Source: an uncultured Eubacteriales bacterium
Lineage (GTDB): Bacteria; Bacillota; Clostridia; Oscillospirales; UBA644
Direction of reading: 5' to 3'
DNA: 14,075 bases
NCBI GenBank assembly: GCA_934486965.1
Contig: CAKSQP010000029.1
Coordinates: forward strand, 1-14,075
The notes below the pieces were generated by a model that saw only the letters and a program-made list of their open reading frames with translations, made no database searches and was not told where the DNA came from. Shown piece after piece: positions 1 through 7,168 of the stretch. A program made the position numbers and the translations under genes. Within the stretch, counting starts at the first letter, position 1. Each line of letters starts with the position of its first letter.

Positions 1-1758
1 CTTGTCGACGAAATGCTCAAACAGAGCGGCGTTTTCAGAGAAAATCAGGTCGTAAACGACAGAGTTATGGACTCGAACGACCTCGAACGCGAAAGAGGAA
101 TAACTATCCTTGCAAAAAACACCGCGGTGCAGTATAAAGACGTAAAAATAAACATTGTCGATACTCCGGGCCACGCCGACTTCGGAGGAGAGGTCGAACG
201 TATCTTAAAGATGGTCGACGGAGTTCTTCTGCTTGTCGACGCATTCGAAGGACCTATGCCGCAGACGAGATTCGTTCTTCAAAGAGCGCTCGAACTCGGA
301 CACAAGGTCATAATCGTCGTAAATAAGATCGACAGACCCGACGCAAGACCGACGGAAGTCGTCGACGAAGTCCTCGAACTTCTTCTCGACCTTGACGCGA
401 CCGACGAACAACTCGACTCCCCTGTTATTTTTGCTTCGGCAAGACAGGGTATTGCGGGACTTACTCCCGAATGCAGTGAAAATCTCCAACCGCTTTTCGA
501 CACGATAGTAAACTATATAGATCCCCCCGAAGGAGACCCCGACGCACCTTTGCAGATGCTTGTCTCGTCGATAGATTATAACGACTATGTCGGACGTATC
601 GCCGTCGGACGTATCGAAAGAGGAACGATAAAACAGGGTCAGGAAATAATGCTTACCGACTACCACGAGGACAGGCCTCTTCACAAAGCGAAAGCGGTAA
701 ACATCTATAAATTCGAAGGGCTGCAGAAAGTTCCCGTCACCGAAGCGTCGATAGGCGAAATAATCTGCGTTTCGGGTATTGAAGACGTTACGATAGGTGA
801 TACTATATGCGACGTCGAACACCCCGAACCGTTGCCGTTCGTCAAGATTTCCGAGCCGACAATGGAAATGACCTTTATGGTAAACGACAGCCCCTTTGCA
901 GGCAGAGAGGGCAAGTTCGTCACCTCGAGAAATCTGCGCGACAGACTTTACAAGGAACTTCTCAAAGACGTTTCGCTCCGCGTTTCCGACACTGACACCA
1001 CCGAGGCGTTCAAAGTTTCGGGCAGAGGCGAAATGCACCTTTCCATTCTCATTGAGACGATGAGAAGAGAGGGATATGAATTTCAGGTAAGCACGCCGAG
1101 AGTTCTTATGAAAGAGATAGACGGCGTTATGTGCGAACCTATGGAAAGACTTATCGTCGACGTCCCCGACGACTCGACGGGCGCTGTAATGTCCAAAATG
1201 GGAATACGCAAAGGCGAACTTCAGCACATGTCAAAAATCGGCTCCCGCACGCGTCTTGAATTCATCGTCCCCGAAAGAGGACTTTTCGGTTATAAGAACG
1301 AATTTTTAACGGACACCAAAGGTGAGGGCGTTATGAACTCGATCTTCGACAGTTATCAGCCGTTCAGAGGCGAAATTCCCCGCCGCGCAAACGGTTCGCT
1401 CGTCGCTTACGAAACGGGTGAGGCGACCACCTACGGAATTTTCAATTCGCAGGATTCGGGTCCGATGTTTATTGATCCGCAGACCGAAGTCTATGCGGGA
1501 ATGATAGTCGGAGAATCTTTAAGAAGCAACGACATAACGGTAAACGTCTGCAAGAAAAAGCACATGACCGCTATCCGTTCTTCGGGTCACGACGACGCAC
1601 TGAGACTTGTCCCGCCGAGAAAATTCAGCCTTGAGCAGGCGCTTGAATTCCTCGCCGACGACGAAATTCTCGAAGTTACGCCGAAATCGATAAGACTGAG
1701 AAAGAAAATTCTCGACCACGCAACAAGAATGAAGATTTTGATGAGAAACGAAAAATAA
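1..1758 (+). CDS. typA: Ribosome-associated GTPase TypA/BipA, 5' partial
   Basis: This is a translation-factor GTPase of the EF-G-like family that binds the ribosome and assists assembly and stress adaptation. The frame is already open at base 1 and the first residues (LVDEML) are those that normally follow the P-loop. About 25 N-terminal residues, including the G1 motif, therefore lie outside the window; 585 residues remain of a usual ~610. Visible motifs are the switch I region RERGITI, G3 DTPGHADFGGEVER, G4 NKIDRP and G5 SARQG, then domain II, the EF-G-like domains III and V, and the TypA-specific C-terminal domain (YKNEFLTDTKGEG, SGHDDALRLVPPR). The family is clear from the RERGITI-DTPGHADFGGEVER pair and the C-terminal GEG segment. 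No internal stop or frameshift is seen. A strong terminator follows the stop codon directly, so this is a transcription-unit end. Confidence 0.97.
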   Translation, partial: LVDEMLKQSGVFRENQVVNDRVMDSNDLERERGITILAKNTAVQYKDVKINIVDTPGHADFGGEVERILKMVDGVLLLVDAFEGPMPQTRFVLQRALELGHKVIIVVNKIDRPDARPTEVVDEVLELLLDLDATDEQLDSPVIFASARQGIAGLTPECSENLQPLFDTIVNYIDPPEGDPDAPLQMLVSSIDYNDYVGRIAVGRIERGTIKQGQEIMLTDYHEDRPLHKAKAVNIYKFEGLQKVPVTEASIGEIICVSGIEDVTIGDTICDVEHPEPLPFVKISEPTMEMTFMVNDSPFAGREGKFVTSRNLRDRLYKELLKDVSLRVSDTDTTEAFKVSGRGEMHLSILIETMRREGYEFQVSTPRVLMKEIDGVMCEPMERLIVDVPDDSTGAVMSKMGIRKGELQHMSKIGSRTRLEFIVPERGLFGYKNEFLTDTKGEGVMNSIFDSYQPFRGEIPRRANGSLVAYETGEATTYGIFNSQDSGPMFIDPQTEVYAGMIVGESLRSNDITVNVCKKKHMTAIRSSGHDDALRLVPPRKFSLEQALEFLADDEILEVTPKSIRLRKKILDHATRMKILMRNEK

Positions 1759-1760
1759 AG

Positions 1761-1788
1761 AAAAACGGGGACGTGTCCCCGTTTTTTT
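1761..1788 (+). terminator. Intrinsic terminator of typA
   Basis: The arms ACGGGGA and TCCCCGT close a CGTG loop and are followed by seven T. It starts two bases after the typA stop codon. Five A precede the stem, so it could also work on the opposite strand, but no minus-strand gene ends here. Confidence 0.9.
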
Positions 1789-1801
1789 AGACAGAAGAAA
1801 A

Positions 1802-1831
1802 TAGGCACGGCATTCAATTCCGCTCTGCCTA
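1802..1831 (+). repeat. Leader inverted repeat before azlC
   Basis: TAGGCA (1802-1807) pairs with TGCCTA (1826-1831), and an inner CGG/CCG pair can extend the stem across a three-base bulge. The repeat ends exactly at the AAGGAA that serves as the azlC ribosome binding site, so the structure could influence translation. The arms are short and chance is not excluded. No clear promoter was found between typA and azlC. Confidence 0.3.
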
Positions 1832-1848
1832 AGGAAAGAAAAAGAATT

Positions 1849-2553
1849 ATGAAAAACAGAACATTCAGGGCGGCGTTCAAAGCCTCGCTTCCTATAATGG
1901 CGGGATATCTCGTCCTCGGTGCGGGTTTCGGGATAATGCTCCAGAGCAAAGGCTTTGCATGGTGGTGGGCTCCCATTATGAGCCTCACGATATATGCGGG
2001 TTCGATGCAGTATGTCGCTGTCGACCTGCTTTCGGGCGGCGTTTCTTTTGTGACGACCGCGATAATGACCTTAATGGTAAATATAAGACATCTTTTTTAC
2101 GGCGTTTCGATGCTTCAGCGTTACAAGGGCATGGGAAAGGCAAAACCCTACCTCATTTTTTCCCTTACCGACGAAACGTTTTCGCTCGTATGTTCGCCGT
2201 GGCTTCCGGACGATATAGACAGAAAAAAATATTTTCTGACCCTTTCGGCGCTCAACCAGTCTTACTGGATAATCGGTTCGACTCTCGGAGCGCTTATCGG
2301 AACGGCACTTCCCTTTGACACCACGGGCGTCGATTTCTCGATGACCGCGCTTTTCGTCATCATATTCGTCGAACAGTGGGAAAAAGCCGACAATCATCTG
2401 CCCGCGATAACGGGCGTTGCGGTAACGGCTGTCTGCCTGCTTATTTTCGGTTCGGAAAACTTCCTTATCCCGTCGATGATAGCAATAGCAGTCCTCCTCT
2501 TTGCGGAAAAACGTTTCATAATAAAGGAGGAGAAAAAAGATGCCGTCGAATAG
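1849..2553 (+). CDS. azlC: AzlC family branched-chain amino acid permease (large subunit)
   Basis: This is the large membrane subunit of an AzlCD-type exporter, which in characterised members moves branched-chain amino acids or their analogues out of the cell. The 234-residue product begins with the AzlC signature FRAAFKASLPIMAGYLVLGAGFG, a small-residue-rich first helix. It continues with SLTIYAGSMQYVA and a conserved NIRHLFYG segment, and has several further hydrophobic helices in the C-terminal half. The length is normal. The start ATG is preceded by AAGGAA at a rather long spacing of about 12 bases. The last 14 bases overlap azlD, and the azlD ribosome binding site lies inside the azlC reading frame, which implies translational coupling. 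The actual substrate cannot be read from the sequence. Confidence 0.93.
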   Translation: MKNRTFRAAFKASLPIMAGYLVLGAGFGIMLQSKGFAWWWAPIMSLTIYAGSMQYVAVDLLSGGVSFVTTAIMTLMVNIRHLFYGVSMLQRYKGMGKAKPYLIFSLTDETFSLVCSPWLPDDIDRKKYFLTLSALNQSYWIIGSTLGALIGTALPFDTTGVDFSMTALFVIIFVEQWEKADNHLPAITGVAVTAVCLLIFGSENFLIPSMIAIAVLLFAEKRFIIKEEKKDAVE

Positions 2554-2863
2554 TTACATAATCATAACAATTGCGATAATGGCTGTCGTCACGGCGCTTA
2601 TCCGCTTTTTTCCGTTCCTGCTTTTTACGAAAAAAGTGCCGAAACCCGTCGAATATCTCGGGAAAGTCCTGCCGTTCGCACTTATGGGAATGCTCGTCGT
2701 TTACTGTCTTAAAAGCGTTTCGTTTATAAAATACCCCTACGGAATTCCCGAGGCGATAACAATAGCGGCGGTCGCCCTGCTTCACAAATGGAAACACAAC
2801 ACGTTCCTTTCGATAATTTCGGGAACGGTCCTTTATATGATTCTTGTTCAGGTCGTCTTCTGA
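2540..2863 (+). CDS. azlD: AzlD family branched-chain amino acid transport protein (small subunit)
   Basis: This is the small membrane partner of AzlC; both are needed for export in characterised systems. The 107-residue protein is almost entirely hydrophobic. It has the family features AVVTALIRFFPFLLF near the N-terminus, a central PFALMGMLVVYCL helix, and IPEAITIAAVALLHKWKHNTFLSIISGT toward the end. The strong site AAAGGAGG lies at 2522-2529, 10 bases before the ATG and inside the end of azlC. There is no terminator behind it; the next promoter starts five bases after the stop codon. Confidence 0.92.
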   Translation: MPSNSYIIITIAIMAVVTALIRFFPFLLFTKKVPKPVEYLGKVLPFALMGMLVVYCLKSVSFIKYPYGIPEAITIAAVALLHKWKHNTFLSIISGTVLYMILVQVVF

Positions 2864-2867
2864 CCCC

Positions 2868-2896
2868 TTGACATTTTACTGTTCGTCGGTTATAAT
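2868..2896 (+). promoter_or_regulatory. Perfect-consensus sigma-A promoter
   Basis: TTGACA (2868-2873) and TATAAT (2891-2896) are both exact consensus with an optimal 17-base spacer. The predicted start is only about 10 bases upstream of the next ATG, so the 5' leader would be very short and would hold just the GGAGG site at 2902-2906. Confidence 0.88.
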
Positions 2897-2913
2897 ACAG
2901 TGGAGGTCGAAAT

Positions 2914-3111
2914 ATGAAATATTCGGTCTTATTTGATTATATAGAAAAAAACGGAAAAGATAAAACTGTTCTCACCTTTGAAGAGATCGGGAGAATCGCC
3001 GGCGTGCCGCTCGACCATTCGTTTCTTCGGTACAAAAAAGAGCTGGCGGGATATTCCGTAAAAATATCAATGAAAGAACAGACGGTCGTTTTCGAAAAGA
3101 AAAAGCCGTAA
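2914..3111 (+). CDS. Small conserved hypothetical protein, 65 aa (possibly DUF7662-like)
   Basis: This is a short cytoplasmic protein with no signal peptide and no membrane segment. It has a perfect-consensus promoter and a GGAGG site seven bases before the ATG, so it is very probably expressed. The layout (FDYIEKNG, then LTFEEIGRIAG, then SFLRYKKEL, then a short strand ending VVFEKK) looks like a compact helix-plus-strand fold. The LTF-EI-x-x-I-x-G-x-x-L pattern recalls the small DUF7662-type proteins; this is memory-based resemblance, not a search result. The lysine-rich, partly helix-turn-helix-like shape could suit nucleic-acid binding, but nothing proves it. It is first in a unit with a phosphatidyltransferase 14 bases downstream. 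Function unknown. Confidence 0.75.
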   Translation: MKYSVLFDYIEKNGKDKTVLTFEEIGRIAGVPLDHSFLRYKKELAGYSVKISMKEQTVVFEKKKP

Positions 3112-3125
3112 AAAGAGGGGAAAAC

Positions 3126-3698
3126 TTGAAAGAAAAGCATAAATGGAATCTTGCGGACAGCGTAACGTCCTTAAGGATAATCGCCTGTCTTGTCCTCATA
3201 TTTATTCCGCTTGAAACGGTATGGTTTCTCATAATCTATACCCTTGCGGGAATTTCTGACGTCGTCGACGGAACTATCGCGCGGAAACTCGGACAGTCGA
3301 GCGATTTCGGAGCGACCCTCGACAGCATTTCCGACCTTGTTTTCTACGGGGTAATGGTAATAAAAATGCTGCCGACGCTCATAAAGACGCTCCCTCCAGC
3401 AATATGGTACGGAGTTGCCGCTATCCTCATTATCCGCATTGCGGCGTACATCACCGCGGCAATAAAATACAAACGTTTCGCGGCGATACACACATGGCTC
3501 AATAAACTTACGGGCGCAGGCGTTTTCGGGCTTCCGTACGCCTTTGCGTTTTCTTTCGGAACTCCGTATTCTTTCGCCGTATGCATAATAGCATTCCTCG
3601 CCTCGACCGAGGAACTTATAATTCATCTTTTCACAAAAGACTACGACAGAAGAGTAAAATCAGTCTTTGATCTAAAAAATCAGAGGCAGGCTTCATGA
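3126..3698 (+). CDS. CDP-alcohol phosphatidyltransferase family protein
   Basis: This integral membrane enzyme is predicted to transfer a phosphatidyl group from CDP-diacylglycerol to an alcohol such as glycerol phosphate or inositol phosphate, building phospholipid head groups. The full family motif D-x2-D-G-x2-A-R-x8-G-x3-D-x3-D is present: D45, D48, G49, A52, R53, G62, D66 and D70, which bind two metal ions and the CDP moiety. At 190 residues with about six hydrophobic helices it has the normal size. The start is a TTG codon: no in-frame ATG exists near the N-terminus, and AGAGGGG sits five bases upstream. It overlaps the next gene by four bases (ATGA). The acceptor is not determined by the motif. 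It could be a PgsA-like enzyme, but a housekeeping pgsA may lie elsewhere, so no symbol is given. Confidence 0.9.
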   Translation: MKEKHKWNLADSVTSLRIIACLVLIFIPLETVWFLIIYTLAGISDVVDGTIARKLGQSSDFGATLDSISDLVFYGVMVIKMLPTLIKTLPPAIWYGVAAILIIRIAAYITAAIKYKRFAAIHTWLNKLTGAGVFGLPYAFAFSFGTPYSFAVCIIAFLASTEELIIHLFTKDYDRRVKSVFDLKNQRQAS

Positions 3699-4195
3699 TT
3701 TCGATAAGAGAATGGGAGATTTCCGACGCGAAAGATCTTGCTAAAATTCTTTCAAACAAAAATATTCTTAAAAATCTGAGAGACGGACTTCCCTATCCGT
3801 ATACTGAAAAAGATGCTGAAGACTATATAAACGCAATGACTTCTTCCGACAAAGACAAGGTTTTTGCTTTTGCCGTATGTCTTGACGGAAAAGCGGTCGG
3901 CAACATAGGGGCTTTCAGACAGCAAAACATTCATTTCAGGACTGCCGAAATTGGCTATTACCTCCCCGAAGAATATTGGAGTAAAGGGATAATGACAGAA
4001 GCCGTCCGTCTGCTTTGCGAAAAAATATTTTCCGAAACGGATATTTTAAGGCTTTACGCGGAGCCGTTTGCTCACAACACAGCGTCACGAAAGGTTCTCG
4101 AAAAAGCAGGCTTTATGCTTGAAGGAATATTGAAAAGCAATGCCGTCAAAGACGGAAGAATTTGCGATATGGCAATGTATTCGCTTATAAAATAG
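3695..4195 (+). CDS. GNAT family N-acetyltransferase (RimJ/RimL type)
   Basis: A 166-residue acetyl-CoA-dependent acetyltransferase. The N-terminal strand ISIREWEISDAKDL, the central strand pair AVCLDGKAVGNIGAF and AEIGYYL, the acetyl-CoA loop YWSKGIMTEAVRLL, and the C-terminal NTASRKVLEKAGFMLEGILK are the usual order of the RimJ/RimL-like branch, which acetylates N-terminal amines or small-molecule amines. Its ATG overlaps the phosphatidyltransferase stop codon (ATGA), so translation is probably coupled. Base composition is slightly more A/T-rich than the neighbours. The substrate is unknown. Tight coupling to a phospholipid synthase allows, but does not show, a role in modifying a lipid head group or a membrane protein. 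Confidence 0.9.
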   Translation: MISIREWEISDAKDLAKILSNKNILKNLRDGLPYPYTEKDAEDYINAMTSSDKDKVFAFAVCLDGKAVGNIGAFRQQNIHFRTAEIGYYLPEEYWSKGIMTEAVRLLCEKIFSETDILRLYAEPFAHNTASRKVLEKAGFMLEGILKSNAVKDGRICDMAMYSLIK

Positions 4196-4198
4196 CAA

Positions 4199-4229
4199 AA
4201 AACCCTCTTGCACTCCGCAAGAGGGTTTT
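4199..4229. terminator. Symmetric terminator between convergent units
   Basis: AAAACCCTCTTGC (4199-4211) pairs perfectly over 13 bases with GCAAGAGGGTTTT (4217-4229) around a five-base loop. It has A and T runs on opposite sides, so it can terminate the plus-strand GNAT unit and the minus-strand trkAH unit alike. Confidence 0.93.
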
Positions 4230-4237
4230 TGATTTTC

Positions 4238-5683
4238 TTATGAATTTTTCTTCCAGACTGTCGGGGTAAGGAGAAACAGCATCGGGTAAAGTTCAAGGCG
4301 TCCGAAAAGCATTGCAAACGAAAGCACGATTTTCGAAAGCCACGAATACCCTGCGTAACTTGATGCGGGACCGACGCTTCCGAGCCCCGGACCGACGTTG
4401 TTTATACAACTTGCCGCCGCCGAGATGTTTGTTTCCATCGTAAAAGGCTCGAATGAAAGAATGAAAAATACAAGAACGAAAAGTACGGCGTAGAGTATAA
4501 AATACGAACCGACGCCGAGGACCGTCGCCTTATCAAGGGCTTTTCCCTCATAGCGGACGACGCTTACGGTCTTGGGGTGGAGACGGTATTTCAGGTCTTT
4601 GCGCATCGTTTTGAAAAGCATTATAACGCGGGAAACTTTAAGACCTCCCGCAGTCGAACCCGCCGACGCGCCTATAAACATCAGCAAAAGAAGCACCGAC
4701 CTCGAAAGTCCGGGCCACAGATCGAAATTCGCGGTCGCATAACCCGTAGTCGACATTATCGACGCGGTCTGGAAAGTCGAAAGGCGGACGGCCTCTTCAA
4801 CGGAACCGTACGTCGGATAAATGTTTATCGCAATAAGGGCGGAGGCAAAGACGAAAAGTCCGAGATAGCACCAGAGTTCGGTATTCTTGAAAACGGACTT
4901 TACGCGGCGAATAAGAATCAGATAAAAAAGATTGAAATTGATGCCGAAAAGCACCATAAACACGGTGATAACGTTCTGAAGATACGGACTGTACGACGCG
5001 ATACTGTCGGCTCGCACACCGAAGCCTCCCGTACCCGCGGTCCCGAACGACAGAACGACGCTGTCGAAAAACGGCATTCCGCCCGCAAAAAGAATTATCA
5101 TCTGGACGACGGTAAGAACTATATAGATAAGATAAAGTATCTTCGCGGTGTTTTTTGCTTTCGGAACAAGTTTTCCGATGATAGGTCCCGGCATTTCAGC
5201 CCTTAAAATATGTATGCTCCGCCCCGAGTCGGACGGGAAAAGAGCAACCATAAGGACAAGCACGCCCATACCGCCTATCCAGTGGGTAAAACTTCTCCAG
5301 AAAAGAAGACCGCGGCTCATTTTTTCGACGTCGGTAAGGATAGACGCTCCCGTCGTCGTAAAACCGCTGAACGTCTCGAAAAACGCGTCGATATAATTCG
5401 GGATCTCTCCGCTTATAAAGAACGGCAGTGCGCCGATAGCCGAAAGGATTATCCATGCAAGCGCCGTGATGACAAAACCGTCCTTGGCGTAGATCGCCTT
5501 GTCTTTCGGCTTTGAAAACAACAGCAAAAGTCCGCCGACAGCCGCCGAGACGACTGCCGATATGAGTATCGGAAAAACGCAGTTTTCGCGATAAAGAAGT
5601 GCGACCGCCGCGGGAAGAAGAAGCAGTATCGCTTCAAGGACGGTGATTTTTCCGACGGTATTAAATATCATTTTGCGATTCAT
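4238..5683 (-). CDS. trkH: TrkH family potassium uptake channel subunit
   Basis: This is the K+-conducting membrane subunit of a Trk/Ktr-type uptake system and works with the cytoplasmic regulator TrkA encoded just upstream. The 481-residue protein shows all four pore-loop selectivity-filter segments of the SKT superfamily: FTTTGAS (108-114), TAGTGGFG (215-222), STTGYAT (311-317) and NNVGPGLG (428-435). Each carries the central glycine that lines the filter. The middle-helix glycine-rich region GASAGSTAGGLKVSR (338-352) is the gating loop typical of TrkH. Length and about ten hydrophobic segments are normal. The start is supported by GAGGGG seven bases before the ATG. It lies 18 bases behind trkA on the same strand and ends eight bases from the shared terminator. 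Confidence 0.96.
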   Translation of the reverse strand: MNRKMIFNTVGKITVLEAILLLLPAAVALLYRENCVFPILISAVVSAAVGGLLLLFSKPKDKAIYAKDGFVITALAWIILSAIGALPFFISGEIPNYIDAFFETFSGFTTTGASILTDVEKMSRGLLFWRSFTHWIGGMGVLVLMVALFPSDSGRSIHILRAEMPGPIIGKLVPKAKNTAKILYLIYIVLTVVQMIILFAGGMPFFDSVVLSFGTAGTGGFGVRADSIASYSPYLQNVITVFMVLFGINFNLFYLILIRRVKSVFKNTELWCYLGLFVFASALIAINIYPTYGSVEEAVRLSTFQTASIMSTTGYATANFDLWPGLSRSVLLLLMFIGASAGSTAGGLKVSRVIMLFKTMRKDLKYRLHPKTVSVVRYEGKALDKATVLGVGSYFILYAVLFVLVFFILSFEPFTMETNISAAASCINNVGPGLGSVGPASSYAGYSWLSKIVLSFAMLFGRLELYPMLFLLTPTVWKKNS

Positions 5684-5701
5684 AAAACAGCCCCTCGGAA
5701 A

Positions 5702-7060
5702 TTATTTCAGAATATCGGAAAGATCGTCAAGCCGATGTTTTGCCGAGATCACGACCACGCTGTCGCCCGTCAGAATGACGTCGTCGCCTGTCGGCACGAT
5801 AGGTTTTCTGCCGCGGATAATTCCCGCGATAAGGATACTCGATTTCAACTGCAGATCTTTTAAGGGGATACCGCCCGAACGGAAATCCTGCCCGACGGTA
5901 AATTCAAGGGCCTCAGCCGCTCCGTCGGCAAGTTTATAAAGAGTTTCGACTTTGCTTCCGAGCGAATTCTTGAGCGCGCGGGCATATCTCACGATTATGT
6001 CGGCCACCGTTTTCCGCGGGGAGACAACGCAGTCAAGTCCCAGATTTTCAGCCATTCCCTCAAGTTCGGTACGGCTTATTTTCGCAATGACTTTCGGGAC
6101 GTTCTGGGACGCCGCGAATATCGAAAGCAGAACGTTCGATTCGTCGTTTCCCGTAAGGGTGACGAATGCGTCGCAGTTTTTGAGCCCCTCTTCCATGAGG
6201 ACTTCCTGCTGAGCGCCGTCGGCGTTTATTACAAGCGCTTTCGGAACGCCTTCGCATATTTCGTCGCAGAGGGTTTTGTCCTGTTCTATTATTTTAACAC
6301 TGCTTCCGCTTGAAGTAAGCATTTTCGCAAGGTAATACGCAATGCGGCTTCCGCCGAGAAGAATAATGTTTTTCGCCTGTTTCTGCATTATTCCGAGTTC
6401 CTTAAAGAACCTGCCTATCTCAACGGGAGACGCGGTAATGCCGACCTTGTCGCCCTCCGACAGAGTAAAGTTTCCGTCGGGGATATAGACGTCCTTTCCG
6501 CGCTGGACCGTGCAGATTATGAACTGAGACTTGTATCTTCCGCGCAGTTCCGCAAGAGTTTTTCCGCAGAGGGGACTGTCTTTTTTCAGTTTTATCTCGA
6601 CCATTTCGAAATTTCCGCGCGAGAAAGTTTCGATTTTTGCGGCGTACGGAAGTTTCAGGACGTTGAAGAGTTCCTGCGCCGCAAGTCTTTCGGGGTTTAT
6701 GGCAAGAGAAAGTCCGAGTTCGTGGCGCATAAAACCGAGACTTTTTTCGTTGTATTCGGGGTTTCTTATACGGGCGACGGTATGTTTCGCGCCCATTTTT
6801 TTTGCAAGAAAACAACTGAGCATATTGAGTTCGTCCGAACCCGTCGTCGCAATGAACATCTCGGCGCGCGACACTTCCGCCTCAGCAAGAACGTCGCAGT
6901 CGACGGAATTTCCTATAACGCCTATGACATCGTAAATATTGTTTATCTCGTCGACGACCGCGTCGTCCGAATCAACGGCGACTACGTCGTGACCTTCGGC
7001 GGCAAGGCTTGCAATGACCGAAACGCCTATTTTACCGCACCCGGCAACTACTATTCGCAT
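5702..7060 (-). CDS. trkA: TrkA, cytoplasmic NAD(H)/nucleotide-binding regulator of Trk K+ uptake
   Basis: A peripheral gating subunit that binds nucleotides and controls TrkH. The 452-residue protein is a tandem duplication: an N-terminal RCK/Rossmann domain with GCGKIG (7-12) and acidic D30, a TrkA-C domain around 145-215, a second Rossmann domain with GGSRIA (236-241) and acidic E259, and a second TrkA-C domain around 375-450. Translation could begin 14 codons further up (7102), but the ATG at 7058-7060 is preferred. It is preceded by AGGGG at good spacing, and MRIVVAGCGKIG is the normal family N-terminus. The extra residues would also lie across the predicted transcript start. It is followed after 18 bases by trkH. 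Confidence 0.96.
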   Translation of the reverse strand: MRIVVAGCGKIGVSVIASLAAEGHDVVAVDSDDAVVDEINNIYDVIGVIGNSVDCDVLAEAEVSRAEMFIATTGSDELNMLSCFLAKKMGAKHTVARIRNPEYNEKSLGFMRHELGLSLAINPERLAAQELFNVLKLPYAAKIETFSRGNFEMVEIKLKKDSPLCGKTLAELRGRYKSQFIICTVQRGKDVYIPDGNFTLSEGDKVGITASPVEIGRFFKELGIMQKQAKNIILLGGSRIAYYLAKMLTSSGSSVKIIEQDKTLCDEICEGVPKALVINADGAQQEVLMEEGLKNCDAFVTLTGNDESNVLLSIFAASQNVPKVIAKISRTELEGMAENLGLDCVVSPRKTVADIIVRYARALKNSLGSKVETLYKLADGAAEALEFTVGQDFRSGGIPLKDLQLKSSILIAGIIRGRKPIVPTGDDVILTGDSVVVISAKHRLDDLSDILK

Positions 7061-7092
7061 AATAAATCCCCTTTTTATGTATTTCGGAAAAC

Positions 7093-7121
7093 AGTATAGC
7101 ACAATAAGCCAAAAAAATCAA
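7093..7121 (-). promoter_or_regulatory. Promoter of trkA-trkH
   Basis: Read on the minus strand, TTGATT (7121-7116) and TATACT (7098-7093) are 17 bases apart, with an extended -10 TG directly upstream (TGCTATACT). It sits after the terminator of the upstream operon, so trkAH is probably its own unit. Confidence 0.75.
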
Positions 7122-7163
7122 TATAAAAAACAGAAAAGAACTCCGAAAAAAATCGAAGTTCTT
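7120..7163 (-). terminator. Intrinsic terminator of the minus-strand lipid-kinase operon
   Basis: Read on the minus strand, AAGAACTTCGA pairs with TCGGAGTTCTT (11 pairs, one G-U) around a loop of six T, then a T-rich tail follows (TTCTGTTTTTT). It lies just behind the stop codon of the lipid kinase. The T-tract overlaps the -35 of trkA by one or two bases. Confidence 0.85.
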
Positions 7164-7168
7164 CAATT

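Noticed and set aside
205..1227. Long minus-strand open frame (340 codons) inside typA
   Set aside because: It lies opposite a well-conserved GTPase, its product is rich in Arg, Phe and Tyr with no family features, and there is no ribosome site. It is a by-product of the codon use of typA.
1789..1848. T-box or amino-acid riboswitch before azlC
   Set aside because: The leader is only about 60 bases, with no T-box sequence, no antiterminator and no terminator in front of the gene.
4577..5206. Plus-strand open frame of 209 codons opposite trkH
   Set aside because: Highly basic, low-complexity product fully antisense to a clear TrkH. No promoter or ribosome binding site.
7061..7102. Upstream ATG giving TrkA 14 extra residues
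   Set aside because: The extension lies at the predicted transcript start and lacks a ribosome site, whereas the inner ATG has AGGGG and the normal family N-terminus.
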